From JACMRP01 sp047302465 (GTDB lineage Bacteria; Bdellovibrionota; Bdellovibrionia; Bdellovibrionales; Bdellovibrionaceae): a DNA stretch of 64,000 nucleotides. The stretch's first letter is position 1. Each line of letters opens with the position of its first letter. This document shows, in pieces, positions 18,401 through 26,166 of this stretch. The notes under the pieces are model-generated. The model made no database searches. It was not told the DNA's origin and worked only from the letters and a program-made list of their open reading frames with translations. The stretch lies in the NCBI RefSeq assembly GCF_047302465.1, contig NZ_CP178621.1:682001-746000 (forward strand), given 5' to 3'. The position numbers were made by a program, and so were the translations under genes.

Positions 18401-20050
18401 GGATCTTTGTCCCAAGTTTGTAATTCAAGCCCGGTAAGTTTCACTCTGCAAAAAACGGTGGATGATGTTTACAACTTTTCTTTCACTCAAGACAACCCAA
18501 ATGCTGGCACGACTTCTGCGACTGCAGATATAGAGTGGACTCTCGATAGATCTGCTCCGAGTATGCTGACAATCACAAATCCTGCAAGCAACCCATTTAC
18601 GGCTCCTGGAGATTTAAATCTTGTGGGTGGTTGCGAGCCTAATGCAACCGTTTACCTTACTGGAAGTGATACGCAAAATACGGTATGTGCTGGGGATGGA
18701 TCATACAGCTTCACAGTGACGAAGTCCGTGGATGCGACCTATAACTTTACTTTATACCAAGTGGACACCGCGGGAAACACTTCACCTAATAAGACATTCC
18801 AGTGGATCCGCGACAGTAATTCAGTGCCACCACCACAAATTACCAATCCAAGTCTCGCCACGGTCATTTCGAATGCAAGTTCGTTTATTATCTCGGGCGT
18901 TTGCAATACCGGTTATCTCGTCACCTTGTCAGGCGATGTTTCGGCATCCGAAGTCACGACGCCGAGCAATTCTCTGACTCAGACCTGTGCTGGAGGCAGC
19001 TTCAGCTACGTCCTTGCTGTGACGACAGATGCTGTTCGCAATTTCTCGTTGAAACAGACTTTCAATACTGTGGATTCTTCAGCGGCTCTCTTGCAATGGA
19101 CAAGGGATACTGTTGCGCCAACAGCAACGATCAGTGCTTCGCCAAGCAATCCTAATATCAGTGTGGGTGCTTCGTTTACCTATACTAGCAATGAGGCGGG
19201 CTCAGGATTCGAATGTAAACTAGATTCGGCAAGTTATGCGACGTGCACTTCGCCAACAAATTATGCGTCGGTGACGAACGGTAGTCATACCTTTTATGTG
19301 CGCGCTATAGATCAGGCGGGCAATGTCAGCGTAGTACAATCTTATACTTGGCTGCAAGCTGCTTATAACGCTTTAGCATTATGTCACTTGGATAGTGCAA
19401 GTCCTTATGTGGATTCAAGTCTATTTACTCAAAATGCAATCGTAAACCATGTGTTGACGCCGACAGGGACGCCGACGGCCGATGCAAGTGGTAAGTTTTC
19501 GACAAGCGCACTTAAGTTTGCTTCAAGTGTCTATGCTTCGACACCTAGTACGTATGTTTTAAATAATGCTGCGAGTACTATGACGGTCGAAGGGTTCTTT
19601 AAGTTGTCATCGAGTATTTCAACGACAGGTCAATATATCACTTTGATTTCTAAAAGTGCGGCGTCACCAAATCTTGGTTGGGAAGTTCGTTTGCGAAAGG
19701 CCACTTCATCCAGATATGTCATTGATTTTGTGTCTAGCCAGAATGGAACAACATCCACAACGGTTTCTACTTCTAATCAAACGATGTCGACAGCGACTTG
19801 GTATTACTTCGCGGTAACATGGAATAAAGGACAGACGAAAATTTATTTCAATTCGGCCACAGCGAAAGTTACAAGTGGAAGTGTTGGCACAAGCACTTTA
19901 TTTGCTTCGACCGCTGCGATGGCTCTTGGTAAAGGAGTCACAACGGGCACTGGGTCCGCTATTTGGTATACCGGTTCTTTAGATGAAATCAGGGTCTCGC
20001 AGACTGTCCGGACAATTGCTGTACCGACCGCAGTATTCACAGCGGACTAA
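15410..20050 (+). CDS. Very large lipoprotein with 13 Ig-like repeats and a LamG-like C-terminal domain
   Basis: A TTG at 15410 after GAGGTTGG starts 1546 residues. The N-terminus MRIVIVLLIPLILSLTAC is a lipoprotein signal (lipobox SLTAC, Cys18), followed by a Thr/Pro/Ser linker. From residue 57, thirteen tandem Ig-like units of about 90 residues follow. Each has 'P..NP..S....T.SG.C..GA.V..SG', a second Cys, 'KS.DG.YNF...QTD.AGN' and a 'W.RDT.AP' junction. Each unit's two Cys could form a disulfide. A different domain follows (FECKLDSASYATC, then HTFYVRAIDQAGN). The final 220 residues resemble a LamG/concanavalin-like jelly-roll (MTVEGFFKLSS, TWYYFAVTW, GSLDEIRVSQ). This suggests a surface adhesin or ligand-binding stalk. 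Confidence 0.9.
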   Translation: MRIVIVLLIPLILSLTACDGKKGGKAPKQSSEMAPAVPEVTPTPTPTASPSPIPLPAVVITNPSTSTVVSNSSSLAISGSCQNGATVTVSGDATSSASCASGSFSLSVAKSTDGTWNLAVSQSMAGVPNSASVALTWVRDTVAPSAPVITSPGNNPLISNGSSVTLSGSCETGANVQLAGDATSSQVCAAAAFSFSITKSSDGTFNFTLVQTDPAGNASASAAFQWNRDSVAPAAPTVTAPATNPYISADTNVTISGACETGAMVSISGGHTDTVACAASAYSFAVSKSVDGTYNFSLTQKDAANNTSPVSAFSWTRETSIPTTPVIVSPALSPHYSNGSSLTISGSCTTGYTVWLSGDGGNSMTCASSAFSFSVSASSDGTYNYSILQKSLSNISSASASVAWIRDTVAPAALGFTSPATNPFISSGSTMTLAGSCETGATVSVSGSATASGSCTSGAFSINISKSTDGNYSFNVLQTDLAGNSTSPVALSWVRDATPPAVPTIVSPTSPYISNTSSVTITGGCESQATVALSGDATASTTCALNSYSLTVSKSSDGNFNFSIAQTDLAGNLSATASFTWQRDTVAPAKVTVVTPGSNPYTSSDSNITIAGTCENGALVALSGADTLSATCASSSYSFPVTKSVDGTYNYTLVQTDAAGNASANESFTWIRNSAIPNAPTIDSPSVAIYYSNLSALTISGTCDTGNTVEMSGGSSATTSCVGSAYSFNVSKSTDGTYDFALKQKSASNIYSAAANVRWVRDTVAPIAPTVTTPSTNPKYSNGNSLTISGACESGATVLLAGDATNSVACVSSSYSFTVNKAVDGNYHFLVTQKDAANNVSGAASANWIRDTIAPAALALTSPAANPFASGDTNITLSGSCEVNAAIAMTGDASGSTTCSALGQFSLSLSKSVDATYNFTLVQTDLAGNASASMNFQWIRDTSVPFTPVIVTPAANPHTSNQATLVIEVTCDSSLSPSKAEVSISGDVDVSEMVSPAGSLSQVCNSSPVSFTLQKTVDDVYNFSFTQDNPNAGTTSATADIEWTLDRSAPSMLTITNPASNPFTAPGDLNLVGGCEPNATVYLTGSDTQNTVCAGDGSYSFTVTKSVDATYNFTLYQVDTAGNTSPNKTFQWIRDSNSVPPPQITNPSLATVISNASSFIISGVCNTGYLVTLSGDVSASEVTTPSNSLTQTCAGGSFSYVLAVTTDAVRNFSLKQTFNTVDSSAALLQWTRDTVAPTATISASPSNPNISVGASFTYTSNEAGSGFECKLDSASYATCTSPTNYASVTNGSHTFYVRAIDQAGNVSVVQSYTWLQAAYNALALCHLDSASPYVDSSLFTQNAIVNHVLTPTGTPTADASGKFSTSALKFASSVYASTPSTYVLNNAASTMTVEGFFKLSSSISTTGQYITLISKSAASPNLGWEVRLRKATSSRYVIDFVSSQNGTTSTTVSTSNQTMSTATWYYFAVTWNKGQTKIYFNSATAKVTSGSVGTSTLFASTAAMALGKGVTTGTGSAIWYTGSLDEIRVSQTVRTIAVPTAVFTAD
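15578..19107 (+). repeat. Thirteen tandem coding repeats of about 270 bases
   Basis: Within the giant lipoprotein gene the unit recurs thirteen times, each ending in a W-x-R-D type junction. Units 3 and 7 share a distinct variant (SIP/AIP, then an SNISSA/SNIYSA ending), and units 4 and 9 share an 'APAAL..TSPA.NPF' opening, as if blocks were duplicated together. Units 10 and 13 carry an insertion around 'PSKAEVS' or 'SASEVTTPSNSLTQ'. Confidence 0.85.
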
Positions 20051-20064
20051 GCTAGCCCCGAAAA

Positions 20065-20093
20065 AAAAGCCTGGTGTTTAAACCAGGCTTTTT
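20065..20093. terminator. Bidirectional intrinsic terminator
   Basis: The 11-bp stem AAAAGCCTGGT (20065-20075) / ACCAGGCTTTT (20082-20092) has a 6-base loop. An A-run lies on the left and a T-run on the right, between convergent genes ending at 20050 and 20117. It can serve both strands. Confidence 0.92.
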
Positions 20094-20116
20094 GCATTTT
20101 ATGTATCTACTAAAAA

Positions 20117-20752
20117 TTACTTATTGATAGAGTTCATTGAGAACGGCCTGTGGTAGTTTTGCAGAATTACGCGTGTGACACAGTTTACACCGTCACATTT
20201 TTGAATAATCACATTGCAACGTTGCTCTTGGGTTTGACCTGTCGTGTGATCCACAGTCACCAAAGTTCCCATAGTTTTAATCTCTTCAACTTGCTCATTC
20301 GCAAATGTTTGACCGTTTTCAATTGTGCTTGTTGTAGCTTGGTCAAAAGTCAAAACCATGTCTTGAGTATTTTCGGTACCAACAGTGCGGACACCTTTGA
20401 TTGTTTCAGGCAACAAATCCCATACTTTCAAATCTTCGGCAGTATGAGGCTGTCTAGCTGGAGCTGCAGGAACTAACTTACCGGTTGTAAGGTCGTTGCG
20501 GCCACCGTTTTTTGCCCAGTTCGTTCTGTCGTTAACATTGTTCAAATTAAGGTAAGGTTTGCTCTTATCAAAAGCAATGAAACCGACGCGGCCTGCTTCT
20601 TCCCCTTGGCCTGCGCACTGGTATTGAACAGTAACAGAAATCTTAACTCGGGCCTCGATTCTATAAATCTCTCTAATGTAGTCGTTAACATCGCCTGCGA
20701 ACGCAGATTGATTAGCCACAAGAGATACGATTGTAAGCAAGAATTTGTTCAT
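20117..20752 (-). CDS. Secreted protein of unknown function
   Basis: The frame is open to 20794, but the ATG at 20752 has a TAGGAGT site and begins a signal peptide (MNKFLLTIVSLVANQSAFAG), giving 211 residues. The mature part includes YIREIYRIEARVKISVTVQY, a Cys in QCAGQGEE and a C-terminal Cys cluster (RCNVIIQKCDGVNCV) that could form disulfides. I do not recognise the family. It should be periplasmic or exported. It shares the bidirectional terminator with the large repeat lipoprotein. Confidence 0.8.
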   Translation of the reverse strand: MNKFLLTIVSLVANQSAFAGDVNDYIREIYRIEARVKISVTVQYQCAGQGEEAGRVGFIAFDKSKPYLNLNNVNDRTNWAKNGGRNDLTTGKLVPAAPARQPHTAEDLKVWDLLPETIKGVRTVGTENTQDMVLTFDQATTSTIENGQTFANEQVEEIKTMGTLVTVDHTTGQTQEQRCNVIIQKCDGVNCVTRVILQNYHRPFSMNSINK

Positions 20753-21023
20753 AAAGACTCCTAAGTTAATTTTACTCAAGCTGCCTTGGTGCAAGCGGGG
20801 TGCCCCCTAGGGAATAACTATTGCGATTTGGCTCTTAGGGAACGGCTAGAACATGGACAGAGGCCGTTTTTTGCCTCTGATCCCATGCATTTTCAGGGGT
20901 CAAATGACCACGGCCACAGAGGCATATGTAAGTCGCCAAAATTCCAAAAAATCATAGCGAAGTCATTGGGAGCATGCACGTCAGTCCTAAGATGCGGGGG
21001 CTTAAATTAGAAGGAGGATGGGT

Positions 21024-22343
21024 ATGAATCCAAAGAAGGTTCTGGTGGGAGTCCTCGTGACCTCTACGGTTGCGGTCACGGCATTAGCTCTCGGTCATAA
21101 GAGTGTAAAACAAATCGTAAGTAAAGCTCTTAGTGCGCGTGCGGCGGATCTTTTGGCAGATGGCCAGCAGATCTTTCGCAGTGATACTTTTGGCAGTGAA
21201 AAATTCTGGGGAGATAAACTTCAATTGCACAAAGCGATTCTAGGCAGCGCCAACGGTGGTGTCGGGAAGGGTGTTAGTCCAACCACTGCTTTGGGCGTAG
21301 GGCTTAAAGTAGATATCGCGTCACTATCTCCTGAAACTTTGAAGTCTATTCAAGATAAAACTGTCGATTTGAATGATCCAAAGGTGAGTGTCGCGCTCTT
21401 GAAAGAAAATGCGATCGTCGGCTTAAAAGGCATCTTTGATCAAAGTGGCAATCTGACTTCTGTGGGGATTACGTGTGCTCTTTGTCACTCGACTGTCGAC
21501 GATGAACTCACAAAAGGTTTAGGGAAGCGGTTGGATGGTTGGCCGAATCGAGATCTTGATGTCGGGGCGATTGTGAATTTGTCTCCGGATCTTACGGTCG
21601 TGAATGATCTTTTAGGTGTGAGTGATGAAACGACTCGCAAAGTAATTTTGGCTTGGGGGCCAGGCAGATACGATGCACATTTACTTTTGGACGGAAAAGG
21701 TTTCCGTGATGATGGTAAGACTTCTGCGGTTCTTCTGCCACCGGCTTACGGTTTGATTGGGGTGAACTTGCATACATATACTGGCTGGGGTTCTGTACCT
21801 TATTGGAATGCCTTCGTCGCAAACTTACAGATGCATGGACAAGGAAATTTCTATGATCCGCGTTTGGATGATGCAACGAAATTTCCGGTCGCCGCAAAAG
21901 CGAAGCTTGGGCACGTCACTAACAAAGATGACTTGATCAGCAGCAAGTTACCAGCTCTGCATTACTATCAATTGTCGTTGGCTGCACCTGCACCACCGGC
22001 GGGGTCATTTGATCCGGCAAAAGCGACCAGAGGCCAAGCGCTCTTCTTAGATAAAGCAAAGTGCGCAACTTGCCATGTGCCGCCGACATATAGCGATCCA
22101 GGTTACAATATGCACGCGGCTGATGAAATCGGCATTGATGACTTCCAAGCCAAGAGATCTCCGGATGAGAAGTATCGCACGACTCCTTTGAAAGGCGCAT
22201 GGGCGCGAGCAAAAGGCGGATACTATCATGATGGTCGTTTCGCAGACCTTACTGCAGTTGTAGAACATTACGATGATCATTTGGGTTTAAGCTTAAGTGA
22301 TGATGAAAAGTCAGATCTCGTCGAGTTCTTGAAATCTCTGTAG
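21024..22343 (+). CDS. Di-haem cytochrome c, cytochrome c peroxidase (MauG/CcpA)-like
   Basis: I chose the ATG at 21024 because AAGGAGG ends six bases upstream; the ATG at 21018 is too close. The 439 residues begin with a signal anchor (MNPKKVLVGVLVTSTVAVTA). Two haem c sites are visible, CALCH at about residue 153 and CATCH at about residue 350. The second lies in a typical peroxidase C-terminal domain (RGQALFLDKAKCATCH, then TTPLKGAWARAKGGYYHDGRF and AVVEHYDDHL). The family reduces hydrogen peroxide or oxidises small substrates in the periplasm. The first haem region departs from canonical CcpA, so peroxidase activity is not certain. Confidence 0.85.
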   Translation: MNPKKVLVGVLVTSTVAVTALALGHKSVKQIVSKALSARAADLLADGQQIFRSDTFGSEKFWGDKLQLHKAILGSANGGVGKGVSPTTALGVGLKVDIASLSPETLKSIQDKTVDLNDPKVSVALLKENAIVGLKGIFDQSGNLTSVGITCALCHSTVDDELTKGLGKRLDGWPNRDLDVGAIVNLSPDLTVVNDLLGVSDETTRKVILAWGPGRYDAHLLLDGKGFRDDGKTSAVLLPPAYGLIGVNLHTYTGWGSVPYWNAFVANLQMHGQGNFYDPRLDDATKFPVAAKAKLGHVTNKDDLISSKLPALHYYQLSLAAPAPPAGSFDPAKATRGQALFLDKAKCATCHVPPTYSDPGYNMHAADEIGIDDFQAKRSPDEKYRTTPLKGAWARAKGGYYHDGRFADLTAVVEHYDDHLGLSLSDDEKSDLVEFLKSL

Positions 22344-22380
22344 GTGCTACCAAAAGATAATTGGTATCAATGGCGAACAT

Positions 22381-22413
22381 GCGGCAAAGAAGTTTTCTTT
22401 GCCGCGGTTTTTT
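22381..22413 (+). terminator. Intrinsic terminator after the cytochrome gene
   Basis: GCGGCAAAGAA (22381-22391) pairs perfectly with TTCTTTGCCGC (22395-22405) across a 3-base loop. The stem is followed by GG and six T. This is a textbook rho-independent terminator for the 21024 gene. Confidence 0.95.
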
Positions 22414-22494
22414 ACTCTGTTAGCAGACCTAGTCTTGTTGCCGCATTTTTTTCTCTCTAGAGTTTAAGTAAATACAATTAACTTGAGGAGAGTT

Positions 22495-23226
22495 ATGAAA
22501 AAAATGATCGGATATTTCATTTCTGTATTATTAGTGAGTTCTCTCAGTGTCGCAGCGGAGAAGAACGAAAAAAATGCAGGCGCAGAACAACGTAAACCGA
22601 GCGCGGCTATTTCACCGACAGATATCGCAAAAAAGCACATGGACATAGCAGATCTTTATTCACAAGCATTCAATAACGATCAGCAGTGCGAATTCGAAGC
22701 TTACGACAGTGACATCCTCACAAATCTTGATAAGGCTTTATCTATTGATCCAAATCTTAAATCTCAAGTCCCAGCGTCAGTACGCCAAGCGGTGGGTTCT
22801 CGCTTAGGTTTTAAAATGATCATGGATAACGTTGTGATGAGTGAAAAGTCTTTGCACGGAGTTCGCATGTTTGTCGTTGCTCCGACGACAATGTTAAGCG
22901 GTGTTATTGATTTTAAATCAGATAAAACATTCGTAGAGTCTAAAACTGTTTGGGATGAAGCCACAGAGGACTTCAAACCTGTGACAACGAAAGGAACTTG
23001 GTCGTTTGTATCACAAGGTACCAAGGACAGAAAATTCCCGTCAGTAGCTCTAACTTTCCCACGCAAAAAAGGCACTAAAACATACTCTTATACAATCGTT
23101 CCTGAAAGCGTAGGCTCTTTCTACCTCGTTTATGGCAACAAGGGTAAAAAGTTAGGTTATGGCGATACTCCTCAGTATGCAGATTCGGGCTATACGTCGA
23201 ATGACGTCAATGCTTGCAGCCACTAA
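22495..23226 (+). CDS. Secreted protein of unknown function
   Basis: The ATG at 22495 follows TTGAGGAGAG; the frame extends back to a TTG that is part of that ribosome binding site. The 243-residue product has a signal peptide (MKKMIGYFISVLLVSSLSVA, cleavage near AAE). A 130-residue linker and helical segment follows, then a beta-rich C-terminal domain (LSGVIDFKSDKTFVESKTVW, TKGTWSFVSQG, KTYSYTIVPES). I do not recognise the family. It stands alone between two intrinsic terminators. Confidence 0.8.
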   Translation: MKKMIGYFISVLLVSSLSVAAEKNEKNAGAEQRKPSAAISPTDIAKKHMDIADLYSQAFNNDQQCEFEAYDSDILTNLDKALSIDPNLKSQVPASVRQAVGSRLGFKMIMDNVVMSEKSLHGVRMFVVAPTTMLSGVIDFKSDKTFVESKTVWDEATEDFKPVTTKGTWSFVSQGTKDRKFPSVALTFPRKKGTKTYSYTIVPESVGSFYLVYGNKGKKLGYGDTPQYADSGYTSNDVNACSH

Positions 23227-23254
23227 AAGTTAAAACATTTTTTTGAGACACATT

Positions 23255-23287
23255 AAACCCACATTCTTTCGGAGCGTGGGTTTTTTT
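23255..23287 (+). terminator. Intrinsic terminator after the 22495 gene
   Basis: AAACCCAC (23255-23262) and GTGGGTTT (23276-23283) form an 8-bp stem with a 13-base loop, followed by a T-run to 23287. Confidence 0.88.
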
Positions 23288-23424
23288 GTAACATAAGACT
23301 TGCGGGGTCGTCTTTTGCCCCTCTAACTCCTTGAAATTCTAACAAAATAGAAAAGAGTAAGTTTTTACTAAGAAAAGTCGGACTCCCTCGTTTTATAGGT
23401 ATGACTAGACGTTGGAGGTTGTTC

Positions 23425-25158
23425 TTGAAAAAGACAAAATGGTTCGCAGTTTCAAGTTTTGTGGCAGTTAGTGTGCTACTCGCGTGGGGAATTCGTAGTT
23501 ATGAAGACAACAAGATTCCTGTTGTCCTAGAGATCACACCTGAAATGATGGCCGAAGCCGAGGAGCAAAAGCCTCTGGTCTTTGAAGAGCCTTATGCTTA
23601 CAGGGACAGTGTTGCACCCAGAAAAAACAGTGTTGTAAAAGCTGGTCGTCAAATACTCGGCAAAGAGTTTGCTGACTCCAGCGCTATAGGGGGCGATGGA
23701 TACGGTGGAAAAGGACGAATCGCAAAACGAAAAGCATATTTAGGCTCAGGTCATTATAAGTACCCTCCTGCCTGGGGGCCGCCGTCTTATCAAGAGGAAA
23801 ATCTTTCCAAGCAGGTTTCGGAAGAACCTCTTTCGACGTTTTCCCTGGATGTGGATACGGCTTCTTACTCGAAGCTTCGAGATTCACTTGCTGCAGGGCA
23901 ACTCCCATATGCGGAGATGATTCGCATCGAAGAAATGGTGAACTATTTTAGTTATGACTATGCTCCACCGGAAGGCGCGCAGCCTTTAGCAGTATCTTTT
24001 GAAATGGCGCAGACGCCATGGAATAAGCAATCGCGATTATTACGAATCGCGGTGAAATCCAAAGAGGTTTCTAAAGAAGAAAGACCTGCTTCGAATCTTG
24101 TCTTTCTGGTTGATACGTCGGGATCTATGGCAGAATACAATAAGCTTCCATTGGTAAAAAAGAGTTTGAATTTACTGGTGGATGAGTTGCGACCTCAAGA
24201 TCGCGTAGCATTGGTCGTCTATGCTGGAAGTGCCGGAGTTTATTTGAACTCCACGTCAGGAGGAGAAAAAACAAAAATCAAAGCAGCGATTGCTGCCATG
24301 AACGCGGATGGTACGACCAATGGAAGTGGGGGTATTGAGCTTGCTTATAAAATTGCGAGCAAGAACTTCATTCGAAACGGCATCAATCGCGTGATCTTGG
24401 CAACCGATGGTGATTTTAACGTCGGCATCAGTAACAGCAAAGAGCTCGAAGGTTTTATTGCCGAGAAGGCAAAGAGCGGCGTCTTTTTAAGTGTCCTTGG
24501 TTTTGGCATGCGAGCTTATAATGATGAAACGATATTGGCTCTGGCGAATAAGGGCAACGGTAACTATGGATTTGTCGACAATTTGCGTGAAGGGCGAAAG
24601 TACCTGGTTGAACAAGCTGCAGGAACCTTGATGACGGTCGCTAAAGATGTCAAAGCACAGGTGGAGTTCGATCCGCGCTATGTAAGCAAGTATCGTTTGG
24701 TGGGATACGAAAAAAGAAAGCTGAATAACGAAGACTTCGCAAACGACGCTAAGGATGCGGGTGATGTCGGTGCGGGCCACACAGTCACTGTATTCTATGA
24801 AGTCTTTATGAATCCGAAGGTGGAAAATGAAATACGCATTGCCAGCGTTAAATTGAGATATAAGAAGCCTCAGGGAAGTACTAGCGAGCTGATTGAGGCG
24901 CCCGTTGTCCATGAAGATAAAGCCTTTGCTAAAGCTTCTGGTGATTTTCAGTTCGCTGCCAGTGTCGTAGAGCTCGGACAAATCTTAAGAGGGTCCATCT
25001 ATAAGGGCACCGGTACTTTTGATCAAGTTTTGGAAATAGCGATGGGACACACGCAAGTACGTGGTCAGGAAGATTCTTATAGAAAAGAATTCTTGGAATT
25101 GGTTAAGAAAGCAAAAGACCGTAAAAACAGAAGGGATCCAGTTTTTGGCGGCCTATAG
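23425..25158 (+). CDS. VWA-domain protein of the YfbK type
   Basis: I place the start at TTG 23425, six bases after GGAGG, giving 577 residues beginning (M)KKTKWFAVSSFVAVSVLL, a signal anchor. The in-frame ATG at 23401 has no ribosome binding site but cannot be excluded. The protein has the N-terminal YfbK-type region (PLSTFSLDVDTASYSKLRDSL, then MIRIEEMVNYFSYDY). A von Willebrand A domain with the metal site DTSGSM and a later TDGDFN follows, then a C-terminal domain (KAQVEFDPRYVSKYRLVGYEKR). Such proteins are exported and thought to bind partners through the metal site. Substrate or partner is unknown. Confidence 0.88.
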   Translation: MKKTKWFAVSSFVAVSVLLAWGIRSYEDNKIPVVLEITPEMMAEAEEQKPLVFEEPYAYRDSVAPRKNSVVKAGRQILGKEFADSSAIGGDGYGGKGRIAKRKAYLGSGHYKYPPAWGPPSYQEENLSKQVSEEPLSTFSLDVDTASYSKLRDSLAAGQLPYAEMIRIEEMVNYFSYDYAPPEGAQPLAVSFEMAQTPWNKQSRLLRIAVKSKEVSKEERPASNLVFLVDTSGSMAEYNKLPLVKKSLNLLVDELRPQDRVALVVYAGSAGVYLNSTSGGEKTKIKAAIAAMNADGTTNGSGGIELAYKIASKNFIRNGINRVILATDGDFNVGISNSKELEGFIAEKAKSGVFLSVLGFGMRAYNDETILALANKGNGNYGFVDNLREGRKYLVEQAAGTLMTVAKDVKAQVEFDPRYVSKYRLVGYEKRKLNNEDFANDAKDAGDVGAGHTVTVFYEVFMNPKVENEIRIASVKLRYKKPQGSTSELIEAPVVHEDKAFAKASGDFQFAASVVELGQILRGSIYKGTGTFDQVLEIAMGHTQVRGQEDSYRKEFLELVKKAKDRKNRRDPVFGGL

Positions 25159-25282
25159 TTGAATCCAATAACGTCGGCGCAGTCGTTGGCGCAGAGTACG
25201 CAGCACCTCTTTGGTCAAGGGTCGCGGCCTCTGCTTAGGTCGAGCTTGGGTGAAACGCTTTAAATCCCAACAAACGCTTTGC

Positions 25283-25288
25283 TATACT
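25283..25288 (+). promoter_or_regulatory. Candidate -10 element for ftsQ
   Basis: TATACT ends two bases before the ATG at 25291. If it is a -10 hexamer, transcription would begin near 25295, just past that ATG. The usable start would then be the TTG at 25312, which has GCGAGGT in front. A good -35 at the normal distance is not visible, so this is tentative. Confidence 0.4.
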
Positions 25289-25311
25289 AAATGAACAGCG
25301 AGGTCCCGAAT

Positions 25312-26055
25312 TTGAAAAAGCTCATTCTGAAATTGTTCGTTGCGTTTATTGTGCTTCCATCTGTTGTTGCTGGGTCGATGTATTGGTTGAATGAACATGG
25401 TTTCTTCAATATCAACCAAGTCGAAGTTCTTTTGGTAGACTCTCAGGGACAAGTGAATTTCTATTCTCCGATGGCTGATCGCTTAGAAAAACAGATGCTT
25501 CAATTTAAAGGACAATCTTTGTGGCATGTGAAGCTTTCAGAAGTAGTTGCTACTTTGGATTCGCAAAATTGGATTGAAACTCATACTATCTCTCGAAGTT
25601 GGCCCTCAGTTTTGCAAATCAAGATTAAGCCTCATGCTGTGAAGTTGGTGTACTTAGGAAAAAACGGCAAATATATGCCGATCATTGCTGATGGAAGTTT
25701 TTTAGATTCTGTTGATTCCAAACAAGCTCCTGATGTGACCCTTCTAGAAGGTGACGTGTTTGCAAACAAAAAAGAATTGCGCCAGAAAGCTGTGAAAGTT
25801 TTAAAAGAAATTCCAGCGGAAGGTTCTTTCAGTAAAAAAACGATCTCTGAAATTCGCTACGATTCTAAAGACGGTTTTTCAATGACCCTCATGGCGACAG
25901 GAATTCAAGTAAAGATCGGCGAAGAGCAAGTCGCTTTGAAGAGTGCTCGAGTTGCACAAGTCGTCGATTATCTTCAAACTCGTCAATTTGACGCGCGCGT
26001 CATAGACGCAAATCTGTCAAAGAAAGTTCTTGTCAGGTTGCGCAACGGTCCCTAA
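25312..26055 (+). CDS. ftsQ: Cell division protein FtsQ
   Basis: FtsQ is a bitopic inner-membrane protein that links early and late divisome proteins through its periplasmic POTRA and beta domains. I favour TTG 25312 (247 residues, after GCGAGGT); the ATG at 25291 would add seven residues. One membrane helix (LFVAFIVLPSVVAGSMYWL) is followed by the POTRA segment (FNINQVEVLLVDSQG, then LWHVKLSEVVATLDSQNWIE and RSWPSVLQIKIKPH). The beta domain ends in VVDYLQTRQFDARVIDANLS. Position directly before ftsA and ftsZ confirms the call. It begins the second part of the split dcw cluster. Confidence 0.9.
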   Translation: MKKLILKLFVAFIVLPSVVAGSMYWLNEHGFFNINQVEVLLVDSQGQVNFYSPMADRLEKQMLQFKGQSLWHVKLSEVVATLDSQNWIETHTISRSWPSVLQIKIKPHAVKLVYLGKNGKYMPIIADGSFLDSVDSKQAPDVTLLEGDVFANKKELRQKAVKVLKEIPAEGSFSKKTISEIRYDSKDGFSMTLMATGIQVKIGEEQVALKSARVAQVVDYLQTRQFDARVIDANLSKKVLVRLRNGP

Positions 26056-26101
26056 GCTAAAGTCAAGGCAAACTGAAGTCCAGTGACTTTTGTCTGTCTG
26101 A

Positions 26102-26124
26102 ATCTCTCAAATGGATTGAGAGAT
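26102..26124. promoter_or_regulatory. Hairpin between ftsQ and ftsA
   Basis: ATCTCTCAA (26102-26110) and TTGAGAGAT (26116-26124) form a perfect 9-bp stem with a 5-base loop in the 111-nt gap between ftsQ and ftsA. No U-run follows. It may tune mRNA stability or the ratio of FtsQ to FtsA, or serve as an operator. Confidence 0.45.
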
Positions 26125-26166
26125 AACGAAGACTTTATTGGTCTGACTTATCGTTAGGACTTAGGG

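Noticed and set aside
25166..25190. Short direct repeats (GGCGCAG twice) before ftsQ
   Set aside because: Only two imperfect 7-base copies; no evidence for a binding site or repeat array.
9401..25290. Prophage or integrative element between murB and ftsQ
   Set aside because: No integrase, transposase, phage structural gene, tRNA target or flanking direct repeat was seen.
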